A stretch of DNA of 64,000 nt from Selenomonadaceae bacterium. GTDB lineage: Bacteria; Bacillota; Negativicutes; Selenomonadales; Selenomonadaceae. Under the pieces are notes generated by a model. That model did not search any database. It was not told the DNA's origin and worked only from the letters and a program-made list of their open reading frames with translations. Shown one piece after another: positions 42,527 through 52,124 of the stretch. Location of the stretch: positions 79,537 to 143,536 of the forward strand of contig JAFXQM010000018.1 in assembly GCA_017527075.1 (NCBI GenBank). Reading direction: 5' to 3'. The position numbers and the translations under genes were made by a program. Positions within the stretch are counted from its first letter, which is position 1. Every line of letters starts with the position of its first letter.

Positions 42527-43009
42527 TCAGAGGGCGAGAGATTTAATCCAATCGCTCAAAGTATTTTTGTCGGTGCGTCCGCGGAAGACTTGCCCTTGAA
42601 TCCAACGAACGCCGGCCGCGCAGGAAGGCTTGAGCTGCGCGAGCGTCTGCCCGAAGCCTGAGCCGCCCGACGTCGCGAACAGGACAATCGTCTTGCCGGC
42701 GAAGTCGTAACTTTCCAAAAAGCTGTTGATGATGTGCGGCGCGACGTACCACCAGATGGGAAAGCCGAGGAAAATCGTGTCGTATGCGGCGGCGTCGAAA
42801 TTTTTGTCGGCGAGGGCGGGACGTGAATTGATGTCCGCCATTTCGACCGAGCTGCGCGATTGCGAGTTGTTCCAGTTCAAATCCTTGCCCGTGTAAGGCG
42901 TCGCGGGTTTAATCTCGTAAGTGTCCGCGCCGATGACTTCCGCCAAGGTGCCGGCAAGCTTGCGCGTGGTGCCGCTCGCCGAAAAGTATGCGACAATTTT
43001 TTTGCTCAT
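42527..43009 (-). CDS. Flavodoxin
   Basis: The 160-residue product has the FMN phosphate loop YFSASGTTRKLA near residue 8-19, an acidic substrate loop, GFPIWWYVAPHII near 85 and FATSGGSGFGQT near 110. It is a flavodoxin-like electron carrier of the flavodoxin_4 kind. It could serve with the Fe-S aldo/keto reductase upstream. The ATG overlaps the TGA of the preceding small gene. Confidence 0.9.
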   Translation of the reverse strand: MSKKIVAYFSASGTTRKLAGTLAEVIGADTYEIKPATPYTGKDLNWNNSQSRSSVEMADINSRPALADKNFDAAAYDTIFLGFPIWWYVAPHIINSFLESYDFAGKTIVLFATSGGSGFGQTLAQLKPSCAAGVRWIQGQVFRGRTDKNTLSDWIKSLAL

Positions 43010-43197
43010 AAAAGTCCCTCCGAATTTCTTGCAAAGTCAAATTTGATGTTCGTCTCGCCGACAGTCGGTCTTTGCGAATCGTAACGAATTCCCGTGTCGG
43101 AAATGCGATAATTTTTTTTGTCGTTGTCGTCGTCGTCCAAAGTCGGCTTCTTCAAAGCATTCAGGATATCGTCAATCCTCGCGCCGTCTTCAAACAT
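43006..43197 (-). CDS. Small acidic protein of unknown function
   Basis: The 63-residue product from ATG 43197 reads FEDGARIDDILNALKKPTLDDDDNDKK, then a more ordered end (NYRISDTGIRYDSQRP). GAGGCGAG precedes the ATG, and the stop overlaps the flavodoxin start as ATGA, which supports it as a real, coupled gene. The longer frame upstream runs through tandem repeats and is not used. No family is recognised. Confidence 0.6.
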   Translation of the reverse strand: MFEDGARIDDILNALKKPTLDDDDNDKKNYRISDTGIRYDSQRPTVGETNIKFDFARNSEGLL

Positions 43198-43220
43198 TTT
43201 ACTCGCCTCCTCAGTAGCCG

Positions 43221-43345
43221 AAAAATTTTTCACGCCCGCGCAGAGCCGAATCGTCGACGAAAATTTTTTCACGCCGCGCAGAGCCGAATCGTCGACGAAA
43301 ATTTTTTCACGCCGCACCGAGCCGAATCCTCGCCGGAAAATTTTT
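43221..43345. repeat. 38-bp tandem repeat, three copies
   Basis: Units of about 38 bp (AAAATTTTTTCACGCCGCGC then AGAGCCGAATCGTCGACG) run from 43221. The first two copies are nearly identical, the third is mutated, and a fourth is fragmentary. They lie between the aldo/keto reductase and the small acidic gene. A 16-bp segment CCTCAGTAGCCGAAAA occurs at both ends of the tract and, at the right end, is the 3' end of the reductase gene. Confidence 0.85.
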
Positions 43346-43362
43346 GCCGTCACGATTTTTCC

Positions 43363-44511
43363 TCAGTAGCCGAAAACTTTTGCCGCCCTCAACATGTTCT
43401 CGCGAATCTTCACGCCGAAGGGGCAACGCGTCTCGCACACGCCGCACTGAATGCATTCGCCCGCGTGATGAGTCAACGCCGCGTAATGTTCGCGGACGGT
43501 TTCGGGAATTTCCGCTTGCGTCTCCGCCAAGTGCAAAAACTTCGTGACGTAAGCGATGTCGATTTTCTTGACGCACGGCGCGCAGTGACTGCAGTAAACG
43601 CAATGCCCCTGCCAAGAAATTTTCGGGAAGGTCGCGAACGTCAGCGCGTAATCTTTTTCCTCGGCCGTCGCCTCCTCGTAAGAAATGCTCTGCTTGAGTT
43701 GCTCAACCGAGTGCGCGCCCGCCAACACAACCGCCACCGCCGGTCTGCTCAGCGCGTAATGGATGCACTGGTTCGGTGTCAACGCCACGCCCGCCGGCGA
43801 CAGTTCCGCGTTCAACAAATCGCCGCCGCCGAAGCATTTCATGACGGTTATTCCCACGCCCAGCTGCTGACAAGTTTCGTAAAGCCGCTGACGGTCGCTG
43901 TCCATGTTCGTCAAATGTCCCGCGTAATTTTTTTCATTCCACAGCTGCTCCACGTCCTCGGAGGCGGGCAACAAATCGTAACACGGATTGACGCTGAACA
44001 TGAGCACTTCAATCGCGCCGCTCTGAACCGCCGCCAACGCCACCTGCGGATTGTGACTGCTCAGCCCGATGTGCCGGATTTTGCCCGCAGATTTTAATTC
44101 GCGCGCGTAATCCAGAATTCCGCCCGAAACTATTTTCTGCCAGTCGTCCAACGCGTCGCAGTAGTGAATCGTGCCCACGTCAATGTAATTCGTCTGCAGT
44201 TGCTCCAAAGATTCCTCGAAGCCCGCCACAACTTCCTTGAGCTTGCGCGTCCGCTTATACTGCCCGTTCTGCCACACGGAGCAGATGTGCGACTGCGCGA
44301 TAAATTTTTCTCGCCGCCCGCGCAGAGCCTCGCCGACAGCTTTGCGCACGTCGGGGTTTGAGGTGTACAGGTCGAAGTAATTCACGCCCGCCGCCTCAGC
44401 CGCGTCGAAAAGTTTTTTGGTCATCGCGCAATTTTCTTCGCCGAAGCCTTCGCAGCCCATGCCGATTTCGCTCACCTTCAAGCCGGTGTTGCCCAGCTCG
44501 CGATAAATCAT
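43363..44511 (-). CDS. Aldo/keto reductase with a C-terminal ferredoxin domain
   Basis: The product (382 residues from ATG 44511) is an NADPH-type aldo/keto reductase with GNTGLKVSEIGMGCEGF at the N-terminus and a TIM barrel with IHYCDALDDW and HIGLSSHNP. The last 80 residues hold two cysteine clusters, CVYCSHCAPC and CIQCGVCETRC, for two 4Fe-4S centres. Such enzymes are common in anaerobes; the substrate is unknown. The longer GTG start (44520) is less likely since GGAG lies 8 bases before the ATG. It precedes the small protein and flavodoxin genes on the same strand. Confidence 0.92.
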   Translation of the reverse strand: MIYRELGNTGLKVSEIGMGCEGFGEENCAMTKKLFDAAEAAGVNYFDLYTSNPDVRKAVGEALRGRREKFIAQSHICSVWQNGQYKRTRKLKEVVAGFEESLEQLQTNYIDVGTIHYCDALDDWQKIVSGGILDYARELKSAGKIRHIGLSSHNPQVALAAVQSGAIEVLMFSVNPCYDLLPASEDVEQLWNEKNYAGHLTNMDSDRQRLYETCQQLGVGITVMKCFGGGDLLNAELSPAGVALTPNQCIHYALSRPAVAVVLAGAHSVEQLKQSISYEEATAEEKDYALTFATFPKISWQGHCVYCSHCAPCVKKIDIAYVTKFLHLAETQAEIPETVREHYAALTHHAGECIQCGVCETRCPFGVKIRENMLRAAKVFGY

Positions 44512-44534
44512 GCCGCTCACTCTCCTTTACGCGC

Positions 44535-44566
44535 AAAAAAATTAGACAGGAAAAAATTTTTTCCTG
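44535..44566 (-). terminator. Terminator after the heptosyltransferase array
   Basis: The perfect palindrome CAGGAAAAAATTTTTTCCTG (44547-44566) is followed on minus by TCTAA and seven T residues (complement of 44535-44541). Confidence 0.75.
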
Positions 44567-44589
44567 CCTGCAGTCCTCTCCAGACTCGG

Positions 44590-45912
44590 TCAAAGATTTT
44601 TCAAAAGGGGCGGCGTCAAATTTCTGTCGACAATCAAACGTTCAATCGCATCAATTACCATAATCGGCGAGATTTCCTTTTGACACTCGGCCTCGCGCGG
44701 CGTTCCTCTGTGAAACTTACAAGGATTGGACGGATAATTAACAACGGGGTTATTGAAGCAGCCGTTGCACACGTTGCGGTTCGCCACACGATACGGCGTG
44801 TAAAATTCACACCAGTCTTGGCTGAAGCCGGCAATCATCACCACAGGACAATCGACGGCGTCTGCCAGCCATGACAGCCCGCTGCCCAAGCCGATAAAAA
44901 ATTCCGCGTGATAAAGCATGTTCGCCCGCTCAATAATAGGTCGGTCGCCCGTGAAATCCTCGGCACCCTCAGGCATGCACACCGTGTAGCCTTCGTGGGT
45001 TTCTTCTTTGTTTTTGTCAATGCAAAAGACGCGGTAGCCCAGCTGCTTCAAGTACTCGATGACGATGTCCCAGCCGCCCGGCCACAGCCAAGTTTTAAAT
45101 GGGGTGGTGGCTTGCACGGCAATGCAAACGTAGGGCTCGTCGGTGACAGGCGGGGCAGTCGGTTCAAAAATTGCTTTCGGCGGAATGTAACTTATCCCCA
45201 AAAGCGCGCCGCCTGTCCGAGTCATTGAAACATAACGGTAGTCGCAAGGCGTAATCGGAAACGGCGACATCACCATGACAAGATAGTAGGTCGCGTAAGT
45301 GTCAAAATCTTTTTGGTCAAAAAAAATGATGTCGGGATAAAGATGAGCCGCGAATTGGCGCAACTTCTCCGGCACGCGAACGAACAATTTGCAGCGATGA
45401 ACTCTTTGGAATTCTCGGAGATAGGTCAGAAAAGATATTGAGTCACCCAAAACAAATCTTTCCCCTTCAATAAGTGCGACGGGCTGACCTTCGAGATTGA
45501 GCGTGTGTGAAAAAATATTTTTGCCGTCCAAGAAGACGTCGACATGATATCGAACGAAATAATTTTCCACTGAAAGCAATCGTACACCCGAAAGATTTTT
45601 CTCAAAGAAAATTTTTTCTGTGTCGGCGTCTTTTACCCTGACGTAAAAATTTCCTTTGGGAACGTCGAGCCGCAAGCCGAAATTAAAATCCAGCCGCAGA
45701 CCGTCAATGCCCGTCTCGCCATAGATTTTCGACTCAAAAGTTTCTTCCGAGAAACGGTACAGTTTTCTTATAAGCCATTTGAGAAATACTTGGTCGAAAT
45801 CTTTTGGAGCTCTTCCCTTAAAAGTTTTTTTGAAGTCTTTAACATCTTGTGCGTGCGGATAAATAATTCGATAGTCTTCAATGTCGTTTACGGTGAAGAA
45901 ATGGAGCTTCAT
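44590..45912 (-). CDS. TibC/Aah-like protein O-heptosyltransferase, copy 1
   Basis: The 440-residue product resembles the autotransporter strand-loop-strand O-heptosyltransferases. The N-terminal domain has GLRLDFNFGLRLDVPKGNF and LSVENYFVRYHVDVF. The catalytic part has the GT9-like GWDIVIEYLKQLGYRVFCID, EDFTGDRPIIERANML and FFIGLGSGLSWLADAVDCPV. A cysteine cluster follows (CNGC, then NPCKFH and AECQK) that in TibC binds iron. These enzymes add heptose to Ser/Thr of beta-helical surface proteins. It is the last gene of a five-copy array, and its likely client is the giant protein at 52571-64000. Confidence 0.85.
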   Translation of the reverse strand: MKLHFFTVNDIEDYRIIYPHAQDVKDFKKTFKGRAPKDFDQVFLKWLIRKLYRFSEETFESKIYGETGIDGLRLDFNFGLRLDVPKGNFYVRVKDADTEKIFFEKNLSGVRLLSVENYFVRYHVDVFLDGKNIFSHTLNLEGQPVALIEGERFVLGDSISFLTYLREFQRVHRCKLFVRVPEKLRQFAAHLYPDIIFFDQKDFDTYATYYLVMVMSPFPITPCDYRYVSMTRTGGALLGISYIPPKAIFEPTAPPVTDEPYVCIAVQATTPFKTWLWPGGWDIVIEYLKQLGYRVFCIDKNKEETHEGYTVCMPEGAEDFTGDRPIIERANMLYHAEFFIGLGSGLSWLADAVDCPVVMIAGFSQDWCEFYTPYRVANRNVCNGCFNNPVVNYPSNPCKFHRGTPREAECQKEISPIMVIDAIERLIVDRNLTPPLLKNL

Positions 45913-45931
45913 AAACAGTCCTCCAATTTAG

Positions 45932-47266
45932 TTAGGAGTTAGGGGTTAGTCTCAGTGCGGGCGGCGTCAAATTTTTGTCGACAATCAATCGTTCAATCGC
46001 GTCTATGACCATGCGCGGAGAAATTTCCTTTTGGCACTCCAGCGCGCGCGGCGTGTTTTTGTGATAAGGGCATTTGTCAATGAAGTGAAAGACACTCACA
46101 TCATTTGTGCAACCGTTACAAACTTTTCTGTTCGCCACCCGATACGGCGTGTAAAATTCGTGCCACTCCCTTGAAAAACCGCAAATCATCACGACGGGGC
46201 AATTAACCGCCTCCGCCAGCCATGACAGCCCGCTGCTCAGCCCGATAAAAAATTCCGCGTGATAAAGCATGTTGGCACGCTCCATAAGCGGTCGGTTGCC
46301 CGTGAAGTCTTCCGCGCCTGCGGGCTTGCAAATCGTTAAACCGCCGTTGGATTCTTTGGCGTTCATGTCAATGCAAAAGACGCGGTAGCCGAGGCGTTTA
46401 AGATAATCGACGACGATATCCCAGCCGTGCGGATAATGCCAACCTTTGTAAGTGTCCCGCGCTTGCACGGCAATGCAAACGTAAGGCGCGTCGGCGGGGG
46501 GCGGGGCAGTCGGGCGGAATTCAATCTTCGGCGGCAGATAATCTATTCCCAGAAGCATGCCGCCCATACGAGTCATTGACATTTGGCGAATATCGACGGG
46601 GACGAGCGGCATGAACGGAATAGCTCCAAACATTTTCGGACGGTAAGTCGCGTAGGTTTAAAAATCTGCCTCGTCAACAAGAGAAAGGGCGGGGTAAAGT
46701 CGGGAAATAAATTCACGCAAATATTTTGACACAACCACCGACAGTTTGCAGCGATGAATCTTCCTGAACTAGTCGAAATAGGGAACCAGGCAGAGCGTGT
46801 CGCCCAGCGCAGGATTTTTAAAAATTATCGTGACGGGCTGACCTTCCAAATTCAGCGTGTGCTCAAAAATTTTTTCGTCATCCAAAAAAACTTCGACGTG
46901 CCAGCGGATAAAATAATTTTCCACGGAAATTATTCGCCCGCCCGAAATGTATTTGTCCAAGCAAACGTGCCCCGTGTCGAAGTCAGATATCCTCACGCGA
47001 AAATTTCCCTCGGGCACATCCAGCCGCAAGCCGCAGTTAAAATCCAAACGCAAGCCGTCGATGCCCGTCTCCCCGTAAATTTCCGATTCCAAATCTTCGT
47101 CGGATACATTAAAGGCGGATTTCATGGTGAGAGAAAAAAATATTTGGTCAAAATCTTCTATCGCCTGCAGGTGCTGTTCTTGAAAAATTTTTTTCGCCTG
47201 CGAGTGGATACTGTAATGCTTGCGGTAATCGTCTATTTTGTTTACGGTGAAAAAATGCAGTCTCAT
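45932..47266 (-). pseudogene. O-heptosyltransferase copy 2, broken by two stop codons
   Basis: The frame runs from ATG 47266 to 45932 with full family length, but it holds two in-frame stops: TAG at 46769-46771 (after LCLVPYFD) and TAA at 46658-46660. The 36 codons between them read normal family sequence (KIHRCKLSVVVSKYLREFI). The N-terminal 165 and C-terminal 230 residues are otherwise well kept, including the cysteine cluster. Two point mutations in an intact frame indicate recent decay. Confidence 0.9.
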
Positions 47267-47278
47267 AAAATCCTCCAA

Positions 47279-48592
47279 TCAACGGAGCGCGGGCGGCGTC
47301 AAGTTTTTGTCGACAATCAGCCGTTCAATCGCGTTGATGACCATGCGCGGAGAAATTTTTTTCTGACACTCCAGCTCGCGCGGCGTGCCCTCATGATAAG
47401 GACATTTTTTCATCAAGTAAGAAACGCAACGGTCATTTAAACAGCCGTTGCACACGAGGCGATTCGCCACACGGTACGGCGTATAAAATTCAAACCAATC
47501 TTGAGAGAAGCCGCAAATCATCACCACGGGGCAATCGACAGCGTTCGCCAGCCACGACAGCCCGCTGCTCAGCCCGACAAAAAATTCCGCGTGATAAAGC
47601 ATGTTGGCGCGCTCAAGAAGCGGTCGGTCGCCCGTAAAATCTTGGGCACCTGCGGGTTTGCGAATAGTGAGCCCGTCGCCCGTTTGCTCCGCATTTTTAT
47701 CAATGCAAAAGACGCGGTAGCCGAGCCGCTTGAGGTAATCGACGACGATATCCCAGCCGTTCGGATAAAGCCAACATTTGCGCGCCATGCCCGACTGCAC
47801 GGCAATGCAAACGTAAGGCGCGTCGGTCACGGGCGGAGCTGTCGGTTTGAATTTTGCCTTTGTCGGCAGATAATTCACGCCCAAAAACTCGCCGCCCATT
47901 CGAATCATCGACACACTGCGAATATCGCCGGCAGACAGCGGCAACGACGACAGCAACATTATCGGATAATACGTCGCATATTTTTTGAAGTCCATGTGGT
48001 CGAGCAGCGGGATATCGGGGTAAAGGTGCGCAACCAATTCGCGCATATGTTTGAACGCGTAAAAGGACAGGTCGCAACGATGAACTTCCTTGAAGGCGCG
48101 CAGATAGGGCAGCAGGGCAATCGTGTCGCCCAATAAACCGGTTTTGAACATGACAGCGACGGGGCGGCCTTCCAAGGAAAGCGTGTGCGTGAAAATTTTT
48201 TTCCCGCTCAAAAAAACTTCGACGTGCCAACGGATAAAATAATTTTCCACGGAGAGCAATCGCCCGCCCGAAATATTTTTGTCGAAAAAAATCTGCCCGC
48301 TGTCGAAGTCGCTTACTCGGATGTGAAAATCTCCTTCGGGAACATCCAGCCGCAGACCGAAATTAAAATCCAAGCGCAAGCCGGGGTAGCCCGTCTCGCC
48401 GTAAATTTTCGATGAAAAGACGTCGTTGGGCACGGAGTAAACTTTTTTCAGGATGGTGAGGAAAAATTCTTGGTCGAAGTCGTCCCTGTTCTTCAAGGCG
48501 GATTTTTCGGCGAGAGCAGTTGCTTCGGCGGAGAATTGATAATTGTTGCGGTAATCGTCGATGGCGTTGGCGGTGAAAAAATGCAGTCTCAT
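47279..48592 (-). CDS. TibC/Aah-like protein O-heptosyltransferase, copy 3
   Basis: The 437-residue product keeps all family blocks: GLRLDFNFGLRLDVPEGDF, LSVENYFIRWHVEVF, GWDIVVDYLKRLGYRVFCID, EDFTGDRPLLERANML-type acid loop and SSGLSWLANAVDCPV. The cysteines are CNGC, KKCPYH and ECQK. Its ATG overlaps the TGA of copy 4 as ATGA, so the genes are translated together. GGAGG precedes the ATG. Confidence 0.85.
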   Translation of the reverse strand: MRLHFFTANAIDDYRNNYQFSAEATALAEKSALKNRDDFDQEFFLTILKKVYSVPNDVFSSKIYGETGYPGLRLDFNFGLRLDVPEGDFHIRVSDFDSGQIFFDKNISGGRLLSVENYFIRWHVEVFLSGKKIFTHTLSLEGRPVAVMFKTGLLGDTIALLPYLRAFKEVHRCDLSFYAFKHMRELVAHLYPDIPLLDHMDFKKYATYYPIMLLSSLPLSAGDIRSVSMIRMGGEFLGVNYLPTKAKFKPTAPPVTDAPYVCIAVQSGMARKCWLYPNGWDIVVDYLKRLGYRVFCIDKNAEQTGDGLTIRKPAGAQDFTGDRPLLERANMLYHAEFFVGLSSGLSWLANAVDCPVVMICGFSQDWFEFYTPYRVANRLVCNGCLNDRCVSYLMKKCPYHEGTPRELECQKKISPRMVINAIERLIVDKNLTPPALR

Positions 48593-49929
48593 AAAATCCT
48601 CCTTTTAGGGATTAGTCTCAGTGCGGGGGGCGTCAAATTTTTGTCGACAATCAATCGTTCAATGGCGTTGATGACCATGCGCGGAGAAATTTTTTTCTGA
48701 CACTCCAACTCGCGAGGCGTGTTCTTGTGGTGCGGGCAAGATTCTTTGCTCAAAAAAACAACGCGCGGGTCGGTGAAGCAGCCATGGCAAACTTTGCGAT
48801 TCATCACGCGATACGGCGTGTAAAATTCACACCACTCTTGAGAAAAGCCGCAAATCATCACCACGGGGCAATTAACCGCCTCTGCCAGCCACGACAGACC
48901 GCTGCCCAGCCCGATAAAAAATTCCGCGTGATAAAGCATGTTCGCCCGCTCAAGAATGGGGCGGTCGCCCGTGAAGTCTTCGGCAAGAGCGGGCTTGCAA
49001 ATCGTAAAGCCGTCATTTTTCTCCTCGGCGTTTTTATCAATGCAAAAGACGCGGTAGCCTAGGCGTTTCAAATAATCGACGACGATATCCCAGCCGCGCG
49101 GGTAGAGCCAAGACTTGCGGGCATTGCGCGCTTGAATGCCAATGCAAACGTAAGGTTCGTCGGTGACGGGTGATTCAGTCGGTTTAAATTTTGCTTTTGG
49201 CGGCAGATAATCTATCCCGAAAAATATTCCGCCGACACGGGTCATTGACATGCAACGGAAATCGTCGGGGAAATCGGGATAAGGTGCCGCCACCATGAAC
49301 ACATAATACGTCGCGTAGGTTTGGAAATTTATTTCGTCAATCATCTCGACGGCGGGGCAAAGGCGGGCAATCAGTTCGCGCAAAACTTCAGGCACGCAAA
49401 CCGACAGCTTGCAGCGATGAATCCGCTGAAACTCATTGAAATAATCGACAAAAGAAAGCGTGTCGCCCAATGTGTCGAATTTGGACATCACCGCCACGGG
49501 CTGACCTTCCAAGGAAAGCGTGTGCTCAAAAATTTTTTCGTCGTCCAAAAAAACTTCGACGTGCCAGCGAATAAAATATTTTTCCACGGAGAGCAGTCGC
49601 CCGCCCGAAACGTATTCATCAAAAATCACTTGCTCCGTGTCGAAGTCAGATATCCTCACGCGGAAATTTCCTTCAGGCACATCCAGCCGCAGACCGAAAT
49701 TAAAATCCAAACGCAAGCCGGGATAACCTGTCTCGCCAAAAATTTTCGATTCAAAAATTCCGTCGGGCACATTGAGCGGACCTTTTACAATGCGATAAAA
49801 AAAAGCTTGGTCGAGTTCTTCGAGCGTGCGCGGGTGTGCCTCCTCGATTGCCCGCTTAACAACGGAACTTCGCGGATAAATCTTGCGGTAGTCTTCGATA
49901 TCCTTGAGCGTAAAGAAATGTAATTTCAT
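48589..49929 (-). CDS. TibC/Aah-like protein O-heptosyltransferase, copy 4
   Basis: The 446-residue product has the family blocks and the cysteines CHGC, ESCPHH and ECQK. Compared with copy 3 it carries a short extra tail (LRLIPKRRIL) where heptamer-repeat DNA has entered the 3' end. A tract of more than 200 bp in its centre is almost identical to copy 5 (49010-49200 and 50330-50520), which suggests recent duplication or gene conversion. It overlaps copy 3 by 4 bases. Confidence 0.85.
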   Translation of the reverse strand: MKLHFFTLKDIEDYRKIYPRSSVVKRAIEEAHPRTLEELDQAFFYRIVKGPLNVPDGIFESKIFGETGYPGLRLDFNFGLRLDVPEGNFRVRISDFDTEQVIFDEYVSGGRLLSVEKYFIRWHVEVFLDDEKIFEHTLSLEGQPVAVMSKFDTLGDTLSFVDYFNEFQRIHRCKLSVCVPEVLRELIARLCPAVEMIDEINFQTYATYYVFMVAAPYPDFPDDFRCMSMTRVGGIFFGIDYLPPKAKFKPTESPVTDEPYVCIGIQARNARKSWLYPRGWDIVVDYLKRLGYRVFCIDKNAEEKNDGFTICKPALAEDFTGDRPILERANMLYHAEFFIGLGSGLSWLAEAVNCPVVMICGFSQEWCEFYTPYRVMNRKVCHGCFTDPRVVFLSKESCPHHKNTPRELECQKKISPRMVINAIERLIVDKNLTPPALRLIPKRRIL

Positions 49930-51248
49930 TAGCGTCCCTCCAGCGCAGGCGGAATTAAATTTTTGTCGATAATCAATCGTTCAATGGCGTCTATGACCAT
50001 GCGCGGAGAAATTTTCTTTTGGCACTCCAACTCGCGCGGCGTGCCTATGTGATACGGGCACCGCTCTGCCAAAAACGAAACCCGCATGTCGTTGAAACAG
50101 CCGTGGCAAACTTTGTAATTTATCACGCGATACGGCGTATAAAATTCACACCACTCTTGGCTGAAGCCGCAAATCATCACCACGGGGCAATCGACGGTGT
50201 CTGCCAGCCACGACAGCCCGCTGCCTATTCCGATAAAAAATTGAGCGTGATAAAGCATATTCGCCCGCTCAATAATAGGTCGGTCGCCCGTGAAATCCTC
50301 CGCGCCTTCGGGTTTGCAAATCGTAAAGCCGTCATTTTTCTCCTCGGCGTTTTTATCAATGCAAAAGACGCGGTAGCCTAGGCGTTTCAAATAATCGACG
50401 ACGATATCCCAGCCGCGCGGGTAAAGCCAGCCCTTGCGGGCATTGCGCGCTTGAATGCCAATGCAAACGTAAGGTTCGTCGGTGACGGGTGATTCAGTCG
50501 GTCTGAACTTTGCTTTCGGCGGAATGTAATTTATCCCCAAAAGCATGCCGCCTATCCTCAACATTGACATTTGGCGCATGTCGGCGGGCACAGTCGGCAC
50601 GAACGGCAGCCCCTGATACATCATCGGGAAGTACGTCGCGAACGGCGCAAATTTTTCGTCAAGCGGCAACAGGTCGGGGTAAAGGTGCGCGACGAGCTCC
50701 TGCAGATAATCGGGCACGCGAAGAGCCACCGCGCAGCCGTGAATCCTTTTGAACTCCCTGACGCAGGGAAGCATTGCCAGCGTGTCGCCCAGCGCGTCGG
50801 AGATGAATTTGAACGCCACGGGTTTGCCTTTAAAGTCCGGCGTGTAAACGAAAATTTTCTCGTCGTCCAAAAAAATTTCCACGTGCCAGCGAATAAAATA
50901 TTTCTCCACGGAAATTATTCGCCCGCCCGAAATGTATTTGTCCAAGCAAATTTTCTCCGTGTCGAAGTCAGATATCCTCACGCGGAAATTTCCTTCGGGC
51001 ACGTCCAAGCGCAATCCGAAATTAAAATCCAAACGCAAGCCGGGATAACCCGTCTCTCCAAAAATTTCCGATTCAAAAGTTTCTTCGTCTTCGTCGGGTC
51101 CTTGCGCCTGCCGATAAAAATATGCCTGGTCGAGCTCCTCTATCGTCTGCGGGTGCGCCGCGTTATAAATGTCTTTGACTGCCGCGTCGTGGGAATAATG
51201 CTTGCGATATTCGTCGATTTCATTCACCGTGAAGAAATGCAACTTCAT
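49929..51248 (-). CDS. TibC/Aah-like protein O-heptosyltransferase, copy 5
   Basis: This is the first gene of the array. The product (439 residues from ATG 51248, after GGAGG) has the same blocks: GLRLDFNFGLRLDVPEGNF, LSVEKYFIRWHVEIF, GWDIVVDYLKRLGYRVFCID and GSGLSWLADTVDCPV, with cysteines CHGC, ERCPYH and ECQK. The longer frame to 51323 has no ribosome site. Upstream (51249-51404) the leader holds two GC-rich hairpins (CACCGCAG/CTGTGGTG and CCTCCC/GGGAGG) and no clear promoter. Confidence 0.85.
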   Translation of the reverse strand: MKLHFFTVNEIDEYRKHYSHDAAVKDIYNAAHPQTIEELDQAYFYRQAQGPDEDEETFESEIFGETGYPGLRLDFNFGLRLDVPEGNFRVRISDFDTEKICLDKYISGGRIISVEKYFIRWHVEIFLDDEKIFVYTPDFKGKPVAFKFISDALGDTLAMLPCVREFKRIHGCAVALRVPDYLQELVAHLYPDLLPLDEKFAPFATYFPMMYQGLPFVPTVPADMRQMSMLRIGGMLLGINYIPPKAKFRPTESPVTDEPYVCIGIQARNARKGWLYPRGWDIVVDYLKRLGYRVFCIDKNAEEKNDGFTICKPEGAEDFTGDRPIIERANMLYHAQFFIGIGSGLSWLADTVDCPVVMICGFSQEWCEFYTPYRVINYKVCHGCFNDMRVSFLAERCPYHIGTPRELECQKKISPRMVIDAIERLIIDKNLIPPALEGR

Positions 51249-51404
51249 AAGAACCTCCAAAAAATAACATCCTCCCGGAAGGGAGGGTGGGTGGACGGCG
51301 GCAGGGCGGGGTTCTTTCACCACAGCCCCCTGCGGTGATTCTACTTTTTTTTATCAAATTCCTGCTTGACAACTTAAAAAAATTAGGAGTGAGGGATTAA
51401 GTCC

Positions 51405-52124
51405 CTAAAGTAAATTCATGAACTTGTGCGTCTGCGGGATTATGCGGACGTCTTTTAATTTGTTCAGCGCGCGGGCTTGAAACTCAAGCAACTGCCGAGC
51501 CGTCGCCGCCCGAATATTTTTTATCGGCGTCACCGGCTGAACGATTAATAAAATCGTCGGGTCGACGCGCGCCACCAACTCCACGCCCGACAAAAATTCT
51601 TCCGCCGTCGTCGTGCTCGTCACCACCATTTTTACATATAAATCCTTCCCGTGCGCCGCCCGCAAAAATTTTTCGTGCTCCTCGAATAAATCGGGCGTCT
51701 TGATGTCCATGCTCACGATGTCCACCGCGTCCGAAATTTTTTCATACTCCGCCGCCAATGTCCCGTTCGTCTCCAAAAAAATTTTCAGCCCGAATTTTTT
51801 TATCGCACGCGCCGCCTCGCCCACGAATTCCCACTGCAACAGAGGCTCGCCGCCCGTGAAACTCACCGCCTGCGTCGGAATCGCCGCCAATTTTTTTATC
51901 AGCGCGACTGCCCGCTCCACACTCAGCGGATTTTTTTCCAAGTCAAACTCCGCCGCGCCCGCCGCGCTCTCCACGCGACAAAAATCTGCTCGCGCAAAAT
52001 TTGTATCGCAGTATTCGCAGCGCAAATTGCAACCCGCCAAGCGCAAAAAAATTTGTCGGCAGCCGAGATATTTTCCTTCGCCCTGCGCCGACGAAAAAAT
52101 TTCCAAGACGTTTGCTTCACTCAT
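51405..52124 (-). CDS. queE: 7-carboxy-7-deazaguanine synthase
   Basis: QueE is the radical SAM enzyme that contracts 6-carboxytetrahydropterin to 7-carboxy-7-deazaguanine for queuosine in tRNA. The 239-residue product has SSAQGEGKYLGCRQIFLRLAGC, the Fe-S motif CNLRCEYC (Cys32, 36 and 39), FTGGEPLLQ and VSMDIKTP. It overlaps queD by 8 bases. QueC, the next enzyme, is not in the window. Confidence 0.95.
   Translation of the reverse strand: MSEANVLEIFSSAQGEGKYLGCRQIFLRLAGCNLRCEYCDTNFARADFCRVESAAGAAEFDLEKNPLSVERAVALIKKLAAIPTQAVSFTGGEPLLQWEFVGEAARAIKKFGLKIFLETNGTLAAEYEKISDAVDIVSMDIKTPDLFEEHEKFLRAAHGKDLYVKMVVTSTTTAEEFLSGVELVARVDPTILLIVQPVTPIKNIRAATARQLLEFQARALNKLKDVRIIPQTHKFMNLL

Noticed and set aside
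43221..43345. CRISPR-like array
   Set aside because: The units are directly contiguous with no spacers and only about three copies exist. No cas gene is present.
43198..43353. N-terminal extension of the small acidic protein
   Set aside because: It runs through 38-bp repeats whose length is not a multiple of three. A good ribosome site favours the ATG at 43197.
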